Part shown: positions 25,271-35,893 of the stretch, one piece after another
Layout of the letters: each line of letters starts with the position of its first letter
Position numbering within the stretch: the first letter of the stretch is position 1
Assembly (NCBI GenBank): GCA_902774365.1
Contig: CACYHX010000030.1
Span: 1-64,000 of the forward strand
Length of the DNA stretch: 64,000 bases
Direction: 5' to 3'
Source: an uncultured Bacteroidia bacterium
GTDB taxonomy: Bacteria; Bacteroidota; Bacteroidia; Bacteroidales; F082
Position numbers and translations under genes: made by a program
Notes under the pieces: model-generated
Seen by the model: the letters and a program-made list of their open reading frames with translations, nothing else
The model's database searches: none
Told to the model about the DNA's origin: nothing

Positions 25271-25278
25271 CAAAAGTA
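25271..25278 (-). promoter_or_regulatory. TAnnTTTG -7 element for the T9SS/TPR operon
   Basis: TACTTTTG on the minus strand, about 48 bases before the ATG at 25222. A second minus-strand TATCTTTG at 25341-25348 could be an upstream promoter. Confidence 0.6.
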
Positions 25279-25358
25279 TAGCATTTCTCCAAACGAAAAA
25301 CAACTTGTCAAGCCCCTAAGAGGCCTTGTCTATCATGTCGCAAAGATACAAAAAAATA

Positions 25359-25402
25359 AACGGTTGGATTTCAATTTGTTGCAAAATCGAAATCCAACCG
25401 TT
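25359..25402 (-). terminator. Intrinsic terminator of the glyS-lipoprotein unit
   Basis: Minus strand: AACGGTTGGATTTC, 16-base loop, GAAATCCAACCGTT, then TATTTTTTTG. A 14-bp perfect stem with a T-rich tail, 50 bases after the lipoprotein stop. The upstream interval 25403-25453 also holds a half copy of the REP arm (GCACCGTTTCTACA, 25410-25423). Confidence 0.75.
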
Positions 25403-25453
25403 GGGTGCTGCACCGTTTCTACAGGGATGATCTACGGCTGTCTTGGTTCAGTT

Positions 25454-26173
25454 TTAGTAGCAACCCGAGGGGAGCACTTCCGAAATAACCGTGTTGTCGT
25501 ACAGGTCGCCCTTGTAAACATCCATGATTTCAAGTGTTACGGTGAATTCTCTGAGTAACTCTTCGTCTTTTACATTGAGTTCCTTGTCCCAACTAAACAC
25601 CTGGTTGCCCATTTCGTCCTTGAGATTGAGGATAAACATCGGCTCGCCGTTGAAACTGAGTTTCATCTTCTTTACTCTTGAATAGTTCTTCCAAGAGTCC
25701 TCGCTGGCGTAATCACCGTTGGCGATTTCGATGCCCGTGAATCCGGCGTTTACATCATTGAAAGCAAAAGTGATCTTCTCGCCAATGCCATAACCGTCGA
25801 CGCCTTCCGCCCACGATGTCTGGTAGTCTTCATCGTAGAGGTTTTTCTCGTCGTAGTTGACATTACCCTGCGCGGCAAGGCGGCTTGTGGCAAAGATGTT
25901 TGAGGTGGGATAACAGTCCTGCGGGCTGTCGTAGCCGTCTTCATCCTCCTCCTCGTCTTCGCCGTCGTAGGCTTTGCCGAGTTCTTGAGCGGTCATTATT
26001 TCATAGACACCGACAGGGTCTATTTCGGTGATTTCCACGTCAGATGTTGTGGCTTCGATTTGTGGCTCGGTGGTTTCGGCGCTTTCTTGTGCAGCGTTTT
26101 TGTTGGCGGAACCTCCACAGGCTACGCAAATCAATGCTATTACAAAGAACAACAGATAGATGGCTTTTTTCAT
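25454..26173 (-). CDS. Lipoprotein with NADase-type glycan-binding (discoidin-like) domain
   Basis: 239 residues. The lipobox is LICVACGG (Cys19), followed by a low-complexity acidic linker (residues 20-85, DGEDEEEDEDGYDSP). The C-terminal domain starts at ATSRLAAQGNVNYDEKNLYDEDYQTSWAEGVDGYGIGEKITFAF and continues with FTGIEIANGDY and a DxWxNYSRVKKMKLSFNG strand; the order ASS/S-x-Y-x-x-x-N-x-x-D-x-x-x-x-T-x-W-x-E-G fits the glycan-binding module found beside NADases and in bacterial lipoproteins. Downstream of glyS by 27 bases and probably co-transcribed. No catalytic domain is visible. Confidence 0.75.
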   Translation of the reverse strand: MKKAIYLLFFVIALICVACGGSANKNAAQESAETTEPQIEATTSDVEITEIDPVGVYEIMTAQELGKAYDGEDEEEDEDGYDSPQDCYPTSNIFATSRLAAQGNVNYDEKNLYDEDYQTSWAEGVDGYGIGEKITFAFNDVNAGFTGIEIANGDYASEDSWKNYSRVKKMKLSFNGEPMFILNLKDEMGNQVFSWDKELNVKDEELLREFTVTLEIMDVYKGDLYDNTVISEVLPSGCY

Positions 26174-26200
26174 AGTTGGATTGATTTGTAAGTGTTGTTA

Positions 26201-27633
26201 TTACTTTTTCGGCTTCAATTCGTCGAAAATCATGCTGCGCAGGTTGTCGATCGGTACGCGCACCTGTTGCATCGTGTCGCGGTCGCGCACGGTGACGCAG
26301 TTGTCGACCAAGGTGTCGTTGTCCACCGTGACGCACATCGGCGTGCCGATGGCATCCTGTCTACGGTAGCGCTTGCCGATGGAGTCTTTCTCCTCGTATT
26401 GGCACATGAAGTCGGACTTCAGCGAGTCGATGATCTCGCGGGCCTTCTCAGGCAGACCGTCTTTCTTGACCAACGGCAGCACGGCGACTTTGTAAGGTGC
26501 CAAAATGGCCGGCAGTTTCAACACCACGCGCTCCGAGCCGTCTTCCAGCTTCTCCTCGGTGAAGGCATTGCTGAACATGGCGAGGAACATGCGGTCGAGG
26601 CCGATGGAGGTCTCGATGACGTAAGGCGTGTAGCTCTCGTTGGTGTCGGGGTCGAAGTACTGGAGTTTCTTGCCCGAGTATTTGGCATGGGCCGAGAGGT
26701 CGAAGTCGGTGCGGCTGTGGATGCCTTCCAGCTCCTTGAAGCCGAAGGGGAAGTCGAACTCGATGTCGGTGGCAGCGTTGGCGTAGTGGGCCAGCTTCTC
26801 GTGGTCGTGGAAGCGGTATTTCTCGGCGGGCAGACCCAGCGAGAGGTGCCAAGCGAGGCGTTCCTGTTTCCAGTGTTGGAACCATTCGAGCTCCGTACCA
26901 GGGCGTACGAAGAACTGCATCTCCATCTGCTCGAACTCGCGCATGCGGAAGATGAACTGACGGGCCACAATCTCGTTACGGAAGGCCTTACCGGTCTGGG
27001 CGATGCCGAACGGGATCTTCATTCGGCCGGTCTTCTGCACGTTGAGGTAGTTGACGAAGATGCCCTGTGCCGTCTCGGGACGCAGGTAGATGGTGTCGGA
27101 GCCGTCGGCCACGCTACCCATCTTGGTGGCAAACATCAGGTTGAACTGACGCACGTCGGTCCAGTTGCGAGTGCCGCTGATGGGGCAGACGATTTCCAAG
27201 TCGAGGATGAGTTGTTTGATGGCGTCGAGGTCGTTACGCTCCATGGCGCCATAGAGGCGGTGGCTGATTTCCTCGATTTTGGCCTTGTGTTCCAGCACGC
27301 GTGGGTTGGTGGTCACAAACTGTTCCTCGTTGAAGGCGTCACCGAAGCGCTTGCGGGCTTTCTCCACCTCTTTATTAATCTTCTCTTCGATTTTGGCCAT
27401 GTAGTCTTCGACGAGCACATCGGCGCGGTAGCGTTTCTTGCTGTCGCGGTTGTCGATAAGCGGGTCGTTGAAGGCGTCGACGTGGCCCGAGGCCTTCCAG
27501 GTGGTGGGGTGCATGAAGATGGCGGCGTCGATGCCGACGATGTTCTCGTGCATCTGCTCTCGCTCGAAGGGAAGATGAAACCATATTCCTTGGCATGAGC
27601 GGTTATCTTCTTAAAGAAATCTTCTTGATTCAT
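26201..27633 (-). pseudogene. glyS: Glycyl-tRNA synthetase, with an N-terminal deletion and frameshift
   Basis: Charges tRNA-Gly; class II, dimeric (eukaryote-like) type. The gene starts at 27633 with MNQEDFFKKITAHAKEYGFI and reads to FPSSE, then the frame changes. From 27553 the second frame continues MHENIVGIDAAIFMHPTTW to the end (450 residues), with motif 2 (FRNEIVARQFIFRMREFEQMEMQFF) and motif 3 (ETSIGLDRMFLAMF). The homologous segment IYDGL...YDYG...VELKNNIK..WW (motif 1, about 31 residues) is missing at the junction near 27560. Total length 1433 is not a multiple of three. Because the enzyme is essential, an assembly or sequencing error is more likely than true loss unless another glyS exists. 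A promoter (TATTTTTG) is intact. Confidence 0.85.
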
Positions 27634-27656
27634 AGTGCATGATTTAAATTTGAGCG

Positions 27657-27664
27657 CAAAAATA
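27657..27664 (-). promoter_or_regulatory. TAnnTTTG -7 element for glyS
   Basis: TATTTTTG on the minus strand, 23 bases before the ATG at 27633; supports 27633 as the real start. Confidence 0.6.
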
Positions 27665-27717
27665 CGTTTTTTTGATGTTGAAAGCGGCAAAAGACGTCAA
27701 ATAATGGGGAAAATGTC

Positions 27718-27725
27718 TACTTTTG
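27718..27725 (+). promoter_or_regulatory. TAnnTTTG -7 element for the L,D-transpeptidase gene
   Basis: TACTTTTG; the transcription start would be near 27732, which disfavours ATG codons before about 27740. Confidence 0.65.
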
Positions 27726-27743
27726 CAGGAAATAATGGCTCAA

Positions 27744-28367
27744 ATGAAGGGAAAGATGAACATACTTTATATTTTGGCGGCTTTCTTCGCCATGTACTCA
27801 TGCGGCTCGGGCAACGCGACCGAAACCGTTGAACCCGTTAATGAAACGATAGAGATGCAACAAGATACGGTGGAAGTGGTCGCCGCCGACACCGCGACCA
27901 TCTATTCCGATGTCGTGAGCCAAAAGAATTGTTTCATCCTCATTTCGAAACCAGAATACCGCTTGTATGTCTGCGAGGTGGTGGATGGCGACACGGTGAA
28001 ACGTGCCCATTTCCCCGTCTGCGTGGGCAAAGCCAAGGGCCAGAAGCAGAAGAAAGGCGACATGAAGACCCCGGAGTGTACGGTTGAGAATCCGTTTACC
28101 ATCACCGAGATTGTGGATGCCTCCAATTGGCATCACGACTTTGGCGACGGCCGTGGTAGCATCCTTTCCTACGGCCATTGGTTCATGCGCCTCAAGACGC
28201 CAGGCCATTCGGGTATCGGCATCCATGGCAGCACCAACAACGAAAGCTCGGTGCCAGGACGTGGCAGCGAGGGTTGCATCCGTCTGCGCGACAATGACTT
28301 GATTCAGCTGAAAGAGAAATATGCCTTCGTCGGGATGCGGGTGGTCATCCTGCCCGACGAGGAATGA
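27744..28367 (+). CDS. L,D-transpeptidase lipoprotein (YkuD family)
   Basis: 207 residues from MKGKMNILYILAAFFAMYSC; the lipobox (AMYSCGSG) makes it a lipoprotein. ATG codons at 27735 and 27756 are alternatives; 27744 gives a positively charged signal and a leader of about 12 bases. The YkuD domain begins at NCFILISKPEYRLYVCEV, and the active site is HGSTNNESSVPGRGSEGCIRLRDND, that is His...Ser-x-Gly-Cys-x-Arg with the catalytic Cys. The family forms 3-3 peptidoglycan cross-links or attaches proteins, and acts in the periplasm. Convergent with the glycosyltransferase gene, four bases apart. Confidence 0.9.
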   Translation: MKGKMNILYILAAFFAMYSCGSGNATETVEPVNETIEMQQDTVEVVAADTATIYSDVVSQKNCFILISKPEYRLYVCEVVDGDTVKRAHFPVCVGKAKGQKQKKGDMKTPECTVENPFTITEIVDASNWHHDFGDGRGSILSYGHWFMRLKTPGHSGIGIHGSTNNESSVPGRGSEGCIRLRDNDLIQLKEKYAFVGMRVVILPDEE

Positions 28368-28371
28368 CGGT

Positions 28372-29973
28372 TTATTCAATAGGACAGTAGAACTGCCAGT
28401 CGGCTTGATAAACCCAGTTGTTGGTAGGAGTGCAGACGCTGAAATGTTGGTTGCCTCCAATCTTTTTCAGGCGTGAGAGCAATTCACGGTTTTTGTCGAG
28501 ATGTTCAGAGAACTTGCCGTTTTCGATGACGATATAGTCGTAGTCCCAAGAGAGGGCAGTCTCAAGCCATCCCTCTTCGTCCCACATCATCGTATATCCC
28601 TTGCGCCCCATCTGGATGAAAGGGCCGTTTTGTGCATAGCCGTAGAGGCATAGGATCTTGGCGTCGCGCGAGATGCCGAGTGAGTCAAGTACCTTGTCGG
28701 CGTCTTTGAAGCGTTCGTATGAATAAACCCCGTCGTATTCCATGGTGCGCCGCACTTCTTGCATCGTCTTTGCACCTCGAATCCAAAAGATACACAAGAC
28801 AACGACAGCTGTGGCTCCAATGATTCTTGTTGACAGCCGTCTGACTTGGATTTGTCGCAAGAGCAGTGCGACAGCGAAAATGAAGGGCAGGAAGAACGTG
28901 TCCAAGAGATAATAGTCGTGGTAGGGCATCTGCTGCATCATGGCCACGGCAAACAGCAGGCATCCGAAGGTCTCGATGAGCACCAACCACCATAGGGAGA
29001 GCGGGGTAGGGCTGTTGCTGGGTTTAGTGTCGTTGTTCTTGAGGGTCTTCTTTTGAATAAGGGTCACCACCAAGGCTGTTAAACCCAAGGCAGCGACGGC
29101 AATATATTGAAGCCGCTGGAAGTAATGGTACGTCCATTGATGATAGGTGTCAGCGACGAGTTCCTTGGCGTCTTGCCAGTCTTCGGGCGGCACCAGTTGG
29201 CTGAGGAAAATCGTCCCGTGCAGCTCGCGCAAGTGCCTGTTCCAAAGGAAATAAGCCAAAAACAATGCCGCAGAAACGAGCACGCTGGGCAACTTGTCGA
29301 GCAAAGAGGATTCCTTACGGAAAACGCGGAGCAGCTCAAAGCAGAGGATGGCGATGAGCTCGATGGCGAAGGTGGTGCGCATCAGCATGGCCAGGGTGAG
29401 GAAGGCGATGCTGAGGTGGAACTGCCGGCGAGCCTGGCTTTCGTAATATCTCAGATAGAACCAGAGTCCGATGATGCCCATGGTGAGGGCAGGGATGCTG
29501 GGGAGGAAGCCGTTGCTGTAGTACAAAAACACGGGTGAGCAAAGGGTTAAGAAGCAGACAAACAAGGATCGGGTGAATCTCTTGGTCACGAAAAATGCGA
29601 TTCGGTAGACGAACAACAACCCGATGGTGGCCCATAAGAGCGTCCAAAGCCGAAACACCCAAGGCGAGGTGGTGTCGAACAACTTCATCAGGAGGGCGGC
29701 GAGGTATTCGTGGATGGGGAAGTCGGCAGAGGTGATGGTGGTGGCGGAAGGCTCTTGCCACCAGCCTGGGAATTGTTTGTTGTACACCATCGTCTCAGGA
29801 TGAAACAGGTCGAAGCCGTTGTTGATGAAGCCGAGGGCGAGGGCGTAGTGGTCTTGTTCGGCCCAGGCATGGATGTGCACAGGATATTCGTCCATGTATT
29901 GGCGCTGAAGGAAAAACATAGTCAGCCCGATGAGAATCAATGGGATGGGTAGGAAGATCCGTATGCGTTTCAT
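28372..29973 (-). CDS. GT-C fold glycosyltransferase, GT39/ArnT-like
   Basis: 533 residues from MKRIRIFLPIPLILIGLTMF. About 10-12 membrane helices; an acidic motif follows the first helix (RQYMDEYPVHIHAWAEQ, the D-E pair expected for GT-C donors), and a soluble C-terminal part begins at about 415 (EVRRTMEYDGVYSYERFKDADKVLDSLG). Such enzymes use polyprenyl-phosphate sugars on the periplasmic side. The acceptor is unknown. The start follows the Ig-like gene stop by 11 bases, so the two form one unit. An earlier start at 30102 would lie in the upstream gene and is rejected. Confidence 0.78.
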   Translation of the reverse strand: MKRIRIFLPIPLILIGLTMFFLQRQYMDEYPVHIHAWAEQDHYALALGFINNGFDLFHPETMVYNKQFPGWWQEPSATTITSADFPIHEYLAALLMKLFDTTSPWVFRLWTLLWATIGLLFVYRIAFFVTKRFTRSLFVCFLTLCSPVFLYYSNGFLPSIPALTMGIIGLWFYLRYYESQARRQFHLSIAFLTLAMLMRTTFAIELIAILCFELLRVFRKESSLLDKLPSVLVSAALFLAYFLWNRHLRELHGTIFLSQLVPPEDWQDAKELVADTYHQWTYHYFQRLQYIAVAALGLTALVVTLIQKKTLKNNDTKPSNSPTPLSLWWLVLIETFGCLLFAVAMMQQMPYHDYYLLDTFFLPFIFAVALLLRQIQVRRLSTRIIGATAVVVLCIFWIRGAKTMQEVRRTMEYDGVYSYERFKDADKVLDSLGISRDAKILCLYGYAQNGPFIQMGRKGYTMMWDEEGWLETALSWDYDYIVIENGKFSEHLDKNRELLSRLKKIGGNQHFSVCTPTNNWVYQADWQFYCPIE

Positions 29974-29984
29974 GGCTGCATGGC

Positions 29985-31640
29985 TTAGAGTTCCCAAGGA
30001 TCGGAAAGGTCGATGTCCCAGCCGGCTTTCAGGTCGAGGACGTCTATGTAGTCGATGATGGTCTCGGGAAGGGTGTGGTGGTGGTAGTTGCCCGTGCTCC
30101 ACTTGCCGTTGCCGTCGGCGTCAAGGATGGCGCGAAGCTTGTATTTGGCAGGCATGAGGTAGTCGAACATCACCTCGCTGTTTTTTGTAATCACCTGTTC
30201 TTTAACCACTTTACCGCTCTCGTTGGTGAGTTGCACCACGACTTGTTTCATGCCTTTGGGCGGCATCACGGTGATGTAGATGTTGCCATATTCATCGTCG
30301 TTCACCACATGGAAGTCCAGCTTGATGGCTTCGTTGGTGCGGTTGCGGATGCCGAAGAACACCGAGTCGGGGATTTCGATGTGGTAACTCACATCGTCGG
30401 CGACGGGGTTGACGAGGCGGTATTTCATGCCTTGTTCGTCGGCAGGCTCGAAGGCGAGGGTGTCGTAGAAGACAAGGGTGTCGCACTTGAAGACGGCCGA
30501 GTCGCGCATGGCATAGCGCACGATAGGCTCGGAGAAGGTCAAGGTCAAGGTGTCGTCGTGAACCAAGGCGCCGCGTCCGATGAGGTTGTTCTTGACCTTC
30601 AGTGGCTCGGTTTTTTTGTTTCTGCCCTTTTTGTCCTTGAATTTCAGGCTGTAGCGCGATGAGTCATTGATGACAGTGTCGTATTTCACCTGTACCCACA
30701 GGCTGTCCTTGACATTGGGCGTGAAGTACCACCAAACGGTGTCGTAGGCGGCGGAGTGTGTCGTGACGAGGTTGAAGGTGTCGGGCAGCATCTCGGGTGT
30801 CATGATGACGGCGTCTTTGGCGGGATGGCGAAACACGAAGCGCAACAGGCCTTCTTCGATGAGCTTCTTTTCCAAAAGCACCTGGGTGGAGTCCACCTCG
30901 GTGAACATACGCAAGGTGATGGGTTTTAATGTTGAGTCGGAAGGTGAGACCAGCATGTCGTGAAAAGCGGATGCCTCGTTGGCCAGGTCGAAATAGAGAT
31001 TGGCGTTGGCGTCCTTGAGGGCGAAGACGCGGTAGCTCTTGTCGGCCAGCCCGTTGAGGCTGAATTGGCCTTCCTTGTCGGTTTTGCTGATGTAGTTGGG
31101 TGCCGTGGTCATCGGTAGCGAGTCGAGGTTGTCGCGGTCGGCGGCATAGAGGCCGACATAGACATTCTCAATGGGTTTCATGGTCTCCGCGTCGACCACC
31201 TTGCCTGTGATGCTGAGGGTGTCGATATGGTCGCCCGTCGAGAAGCTGTAGACATAGTCCGTGAAAGGGTTGCCCTCGTGCAGGTCCTTGATGGCTGCGC
31301 CGAAGTTGATGGTGTAGGTGGTGTTGGGCACCAAGTCCTCCTTGAACTTGACGACGACGGTCTTGTTTTTCAGCTTGATGTCGAGTTTTTCCTTCAACGG
31401 CGGCGAAATCATCACGTTTTGGTTGGCGTTTTCAAGGGTGATGAATTCATCGAAGGTGATTTCTATCTTCTTGCCGATGAAGTGAGTGCTTTGGTTTTCG
31501 GGCACGGCGGCCACCACTACTGGCGGCGTGGTGTCCTTGGGACCGCCCGTAGGCGCCACGGCGTTGGCGCAACGCTGGGCGAGGAAGGCCACTAGCAACA
31601 ATCCAAGGCAGAAAAATAGGTGTTTTTGTTTAGAAATCAT
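29985..31640 (-). CDS. Ig-like domain (Big_5) lipoprotein of Bacteroidota
   Basis: 551 residues. Signal with lipobox-like FLAQRCANAVAPTGGPKDTTPP; the PTGGPKD-TPP sequence after the cysteine is a mark of this conserved family. Residues about 40-135 form a SbsA-type Ig domain (PVVVAAVPENQSTHFIGKKI; ITFDEFITLENANQNVMISPPL), followed by a second beta-sandwich (LSITGKVVDAETMKPIENVYVGLYA, a carboxypeptidase-regulatory-like fold) and further beta-domains to the C-terminus (AILDADGNGKWSTGNYHHHTLPE). The role is unknown; it is probably on the cell surface. The minus-strand TAATTTTG at 31645-31652 is so close to the ATG that the mRNA would have almost no leader. Confidence 0.82.
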   Translation of the reverse strand: MISKQKHLFFCLGLLLVAFLAQRCANAVAPTGGPKDTTPPVVVAAVPENQSTHFIGKKIEITFDEFITLENANQNVMISPPLKEKLDIKLKNKTVVVKFKEDLVPNTTYTINFGAAIKDLHEGNPFTDYVYSFSTGDHIDTLSITGKVVDAETMKPIENVYVGLYAADRDNLDSLPMTTAPNYISKTDKEGQFSLNGLADKSYRVFALKDANANLYFDLANEASAFHDMLVSPSDSTLKPITLRMFTEVDSTQVLLEKKLIEEGLLRFVFRHPAKDAVIMTPEMLPDTFNLVTTHSAAYDTVWWYFTPNVKDSLWVQVKYDTVINDSSRYSLKFKDKKGRNKKTEPLKVKNNLIGRGALVHDDTLTLTFSEPIVRYAMRDSAVFKCDTLVFYDTLAFEPADEQGMKYRLVNPVADDVSYHIEIPDSVFFGIRNRTNEAIKLDFHVVNDDEYGNIYITVMPPKGMKQVVVQLTNESGKVVKEQVITKNSEVMFDYLMPAKYKLRAILDADGNGKWSTGNYHHHTLPETIIDYIDVLDLKAGWDIDLSDPWEL

Positions 31641-31644
31641 GGTG

Positions 31645-31652
31645 CAAAATTA
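31645..31652 (-). promoter_or_regulatory. TAnnTTTG -7 element for the Ig-like gene
   Basis: TAATTTTG on the minus strand, only 4 bases before the ATG at 31640, predicting a leaderless or nearly leaderless message. Confidence 0.45.
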
Positions 31653-31683
31653 GTCATTTTTATTGTAATTTCAGAAAAAGTAT

Positions 31684-31691
31684 TATTTTTG
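31684..31691 (+). promoter_or_regulatory. TAnnTTTG -7 element for hicAB
   Basis: TATTTTTG, 21 bases before the hicA ATG at 31713. Confidence 0.65.
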
Positions 31692-31712
31692 CAACCGAAA
31701 AATAGTTGCAAT

Positions 31713-31970
31713 ATGACCAAAAAGGAAAAACTAATTGAAAGGATGCGCCATTTACCCAAAGATTTTACTTTTGCGGAATTGGAAACCATTCTCTTTCAAC
31801 TTGGTTTTGAGAAGGATGACAAAGGGAAAACATCGGGATCAAGAATAAGATTTTATAACAAAGACAAGCAAATGCAGTATTTGGCACACAAGCCGCACCC
31901 ATCAAATATTATCAAGGAAAAAGCATTAAAAGACATCGTGAATTATCTTACAGAAAACAAACTCATATAA
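31713..31970 (+). CDS. hicA: HicA-family toxin (mRNA interferase)
   Basis: 85 residues from MTKKEKLIERMRHLPKDFTF. HicA toxins are small dsRBD-like RNases that cut mRNA. Seen: ELETILFQLGFEKDDKGKTSGSRIRF (the family GSH position is GSR here), then the YLAHKPHPSNIIKEKALKDIVNYL segment with two His residues typical of the second core. The GSR variant is a subgroup I believe exists in Bacteroidota, so activity is not excluded, but the usual catalytic His is absent. hicB follows after two bases. The leader from the upstream start at 31620 overlaps the promoter and is rejected. Confidence 0.83.
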   Translation: MTKKEKLIERMRHLPKDFTFAELETILFQLGFEKDDKGKTSGSRIRFYNKDKQMQYLAHKPHPSNIIKEKALKDIVNYLTENKLI

Positions 31971-31972
31971 TA

Positions 31973-32308
31973 ATGGATACACTGAAATATAAAGGATTTA
32001 TCGGAAGCATCGAAGCCGAATTGGACGATGACACGCTTTATGGAAAAGTTCTCGGTTTAGACAAAGGCACTTTGGTGACATACGAAGGCAAGACCCTTTC
32101 TGAGCTGAAAGAAGATTTTATTAATGCTGTGGAAGACTACATTGCCTCTTGCAAGGAAAAAGGATTGCCATTGCATAAGTCATACACTGGCAGTTTCAAT
32201 ATCCGCATCCCAATCGAACTCCATGCAAAAGCTGCAGCCAAGGCTCAAGAAGAAGGCATTTCTCTTAATGCTTTCGTAAAAGAAAGTTTAATGCAAGCGG
32301 TGATTTAA
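31973..32308 (+). CDS. hicB: HicB-family antitoxin
   Basis: 111 residues. N-terminal RNase H-like degenerate domain (LKYKGFIGSIEAELDDDTLYGKVLGLDKGTLVTYEGKTLSELKEDFINAVEDYI) and a C-terminal ribbon-helix-helix (SFNIRIPIELHAKAAAKAQEEGISLNAFVKESL), which autoregulates and neutralises HicA. Two-base spacing to hicA and a shared promoter. A complete type II toxin-antitoxin pair. Confidence 0.9.
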   Translation: MDTLKYKGFIGSIEAELDDDTLYGKVLGLDKGTLVTYEGKTLSELKEDFINAVEDYIASCKEKGLPLHKSYTGSFNIRIPIELHAKAAAKAQEEGISLNAFVKESLMQAVI

Positions 32309-32325
32309 TCTATACAACATTTTAC

Positions 32326-32333
32326 TATTTTTG
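32326..32333 (+). promoter_or_regulatory. TAnnTTTG -7 element for glnS
   Basis: TATTTTTG, 26 bases before the ATG at 32360. Confidence 0.65.
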
Positions 32334-32359
32334 CATTTTAATACAAACTCAATTGACTT

Positions 32360-34105
<1,746 letters not shown>

Positions 34106-34132
34106 TTTGTAATCATCTTGAATTCATTGTTT

Positions 34133-34162
34133 TGTGGAGACGGAGTGCACACCGTCTCCACA
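34133..34162. repeat. Palindromic repeat L (TGTGGAGACGG variant)
   Basis: TGTGGAGACGG (34133-34143), core AGTGCACA, CCGTCTCCACA (34152-34162), followed by TCTTTTTT. It is a variant of the GTAGAGAC palindrome placed 27 bases after glnS and looks usable as its terminator. Confidence 0.75.
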
Positions 34163-34191
34163 TCTTTTTTGTCCAGTTCGGACAATAATCG

Positions 34192-34199
34192 TACATTTG
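34192..34199 (+). promoter_or_regulatory. TAnnTTTG -7 element for the OstA-like gene
   Basis: TACATTTG, 17 bases before the ATG at 34217, with a TTTG upstream ending at 34171. Confidence 0.6.
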
Positions 34200-34216
34200 C
34201 ACGTTATTTCATCACG

Positions 34217-35875
34217 ATGAAAGCCAAATTGTTGCTCATAGTGTCTGTTTTCTTCTTGTTGTCGCAAGTCGTTGTGGCACAGGAACAGGACACTGTGCAA
34301 CGCAAGAAAACGCGCATCCATATCGAGCATTACGACGTGGCTACCTACTCAAAAAGCATGGGTGACATGCAGCGGCTCATCGGCCATGTGAAGATGCGCC
34401 ACGACTCGGCTTATTTCTTCTGCGACTCGGCTTATTTCTTCCAGAAGACCAACAGCTTCAAGGCTTTTCAGAATGTCCACATCATCGTTAACGACAGCGT
34501 GGAGGTCTTCAGCGACTTGCTGGACTATGACGGCAACACCCGCTTTGCCGAGTTCTTCGACAACGTGAAGCTCATGGATGACTCCACGACATTGCTCACA
34601 GAATACCTCACCTACGACCGTAACCTGCATCTGGCCTGTTATCCTGATAGTGCAACCACCTATCGCGGCGACAAGACCTTGATCAGTTGCATCGGCTATT
34701 ACCGCGACAACATCAAGGAGTTTTCGTTCTTTGAGAATGTGGAGGTCCTCAGCCCCAAATACCAGATGTACACTGATACCTTATATTATAATACGGACAT
34801 TGAAAAGATGTGGTTTGAGGGGCCGACGACCATTCTTGACAAGGAAAACACCCTTGAAGGTCGGCATGGCTATTATCTTGTGGATGAAGATGTTGCATTT
34901 TTGGACAAACGGCCATTGATGTACAACGAGACGCAACGGATGCAGTCGGATTCGATTTATTACAACCGCGATGTCGGTTTGGCGAAGGCCTTCGACCACG
35001 TGGACATGATTGACACTTCGTATAAAATTGTCATGCGAGGCAACTACTTTGAGATGTGGGAGGACAGCGGCTTCAGCTTTGCCACCGACAGCGCATACGC
35101 CATCAGCTACGAAGGCGGCGACTCGTTATATATCCACGGCGACACGTTGTTCGTGCATATTGACAAGGAAAAGGAAGAGGTCGAAAAACTCATCGCCCGC
35201 CGTAACGTGCGTTTCTTCAAGAGCGACATGCAAGGCAAATGCGACACCTTGACCTACCTTATGGCCGACTCCACCATCAGGATGCGCGTGGCCCCTATCC
35301 TTTGGGCAGAGGACAGTCAGTTGAGTGGCATCGACATCGACATCAAGCTCAAAGACCAGAAAGTGGAGTGGGTATTGCAGAAGGGCAACGCCTTTATCAT
35401 CTCGCAGGACACGATCGAGGGCTTCAACCAAATCAAGGGCGCCGACATCACTTCGAGGTTCAGGGATGGCAACATCCACCGTGTCAATGTGGATGGCACC
35501 AAGGCCGAAACCATCTATTGGATTCGCGACAACGACGGCTCGCTTATTGGCATCGACGTGTCAGATTCGGAGACCATGGCTATCGAGATTGAAAACCAAA
35601 GCGTTTCCATTATCAAGTCGTTCAAGGACATCCATGAGACGATGTATCCCGAAGAGGACCTGAAAGAAAGTGACCGTTACCTCTCGGGCTTCAAGTGGCA
35701 CGACGAGGCGCGTCCCACCGACAAGGACGACATCTTCCGCCGCATTGAGGCCGAGATGCCTCAAGCTGAGGTCACGCCACAGGAGGCTCCAACAGAATCG
35801 GTAGCCGAAGAGGAAGTCCAGGAAGAACAGCCGAAACGGCACAGGAAAAGAAAGAATCTTGAAAACAACGATTAA
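34217..35875 (+). CDS. OstA/LptA-like envelope protein
   Basis: 552 residues with signal peptide (MKAKLLLIVSVFFLLSQVVVAQ). Repeating beta-jelly-roll strands of the OstA/LptA type: IGHVKMRHDSAYFFCDSAYFF, FQNVHIIVNDSVEVFSDLLDYDG, FFDNVKLMDDSTTLLTEYLTYDR, then YTDTLYYNTDIEKMWFEGPTTI. The repeated unit is H-V-(x)-D-S-(V/A)...D-L-x-Y, which is the bridge fold for lipopolysaccharide transport. The last 50 residues are acidic and basic low complexity. It may function in outer-membrane lipid transport as in other Bacteroidota OstA-like proteins; the partner LptD is not in the window. gpmA follows 18 bases later. Confidence 0.8.
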   Translation: MKAKLLLIVSVFFLLSQVVVAQEQDTVQRKKTRIHIEHYDVATYSKSMGDMQRLIGHVKMRHDSAYFFCDSAYFFQKTNSFKAFQNVHIIVNDSVEVFSDLLDYDGNTRFAEFFDNVKLMDDSTTLLTEYLTYDRNLHLACYPDSATTYRGDKTLISCIGYYRDNIKEFSFFENVEVLSPKYQMYTDTLYYNTDIEKMWFEGPTTILDKENTLEGRHGYYLVDEDVAFLDKRPLMYNETQRMQSDSIYYNRDVGLAKAFDHVDMIDTSYKIVMRGNYFEMWEDSGFSFATDSAYAISYEGGDSLYIHGDTLFVHIDKEKEEVEKLIARRNVRFFKSDMQGKCDTLTYLMADSTIRMRVAPILWAEDSQLSGIDIDIKLKDQKVEWVLQKGNAFIISQDTIEGFNQIKGADITSRFRDGNIHRVNVDGTKAETIYWIRDNDGSLIGIDVSDSETMAIEIENQSVSIIKSFKDIHETMYPEEDLKESDRYLSGFKWHDEARPTDKDDIFRRIEAEMPQAEVTPQEAPTESVAEEEVQEEQPKRHRKRKNLENND

Positions 35876-35893
35876 ACAATAAACAAATCAACA

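Noticed and set aside
26192-27598. 468-codon plus-strand open frame opposite glyS
   Set aside because: Shadow of glyS; class II synthetase motifs are on the minus strand.
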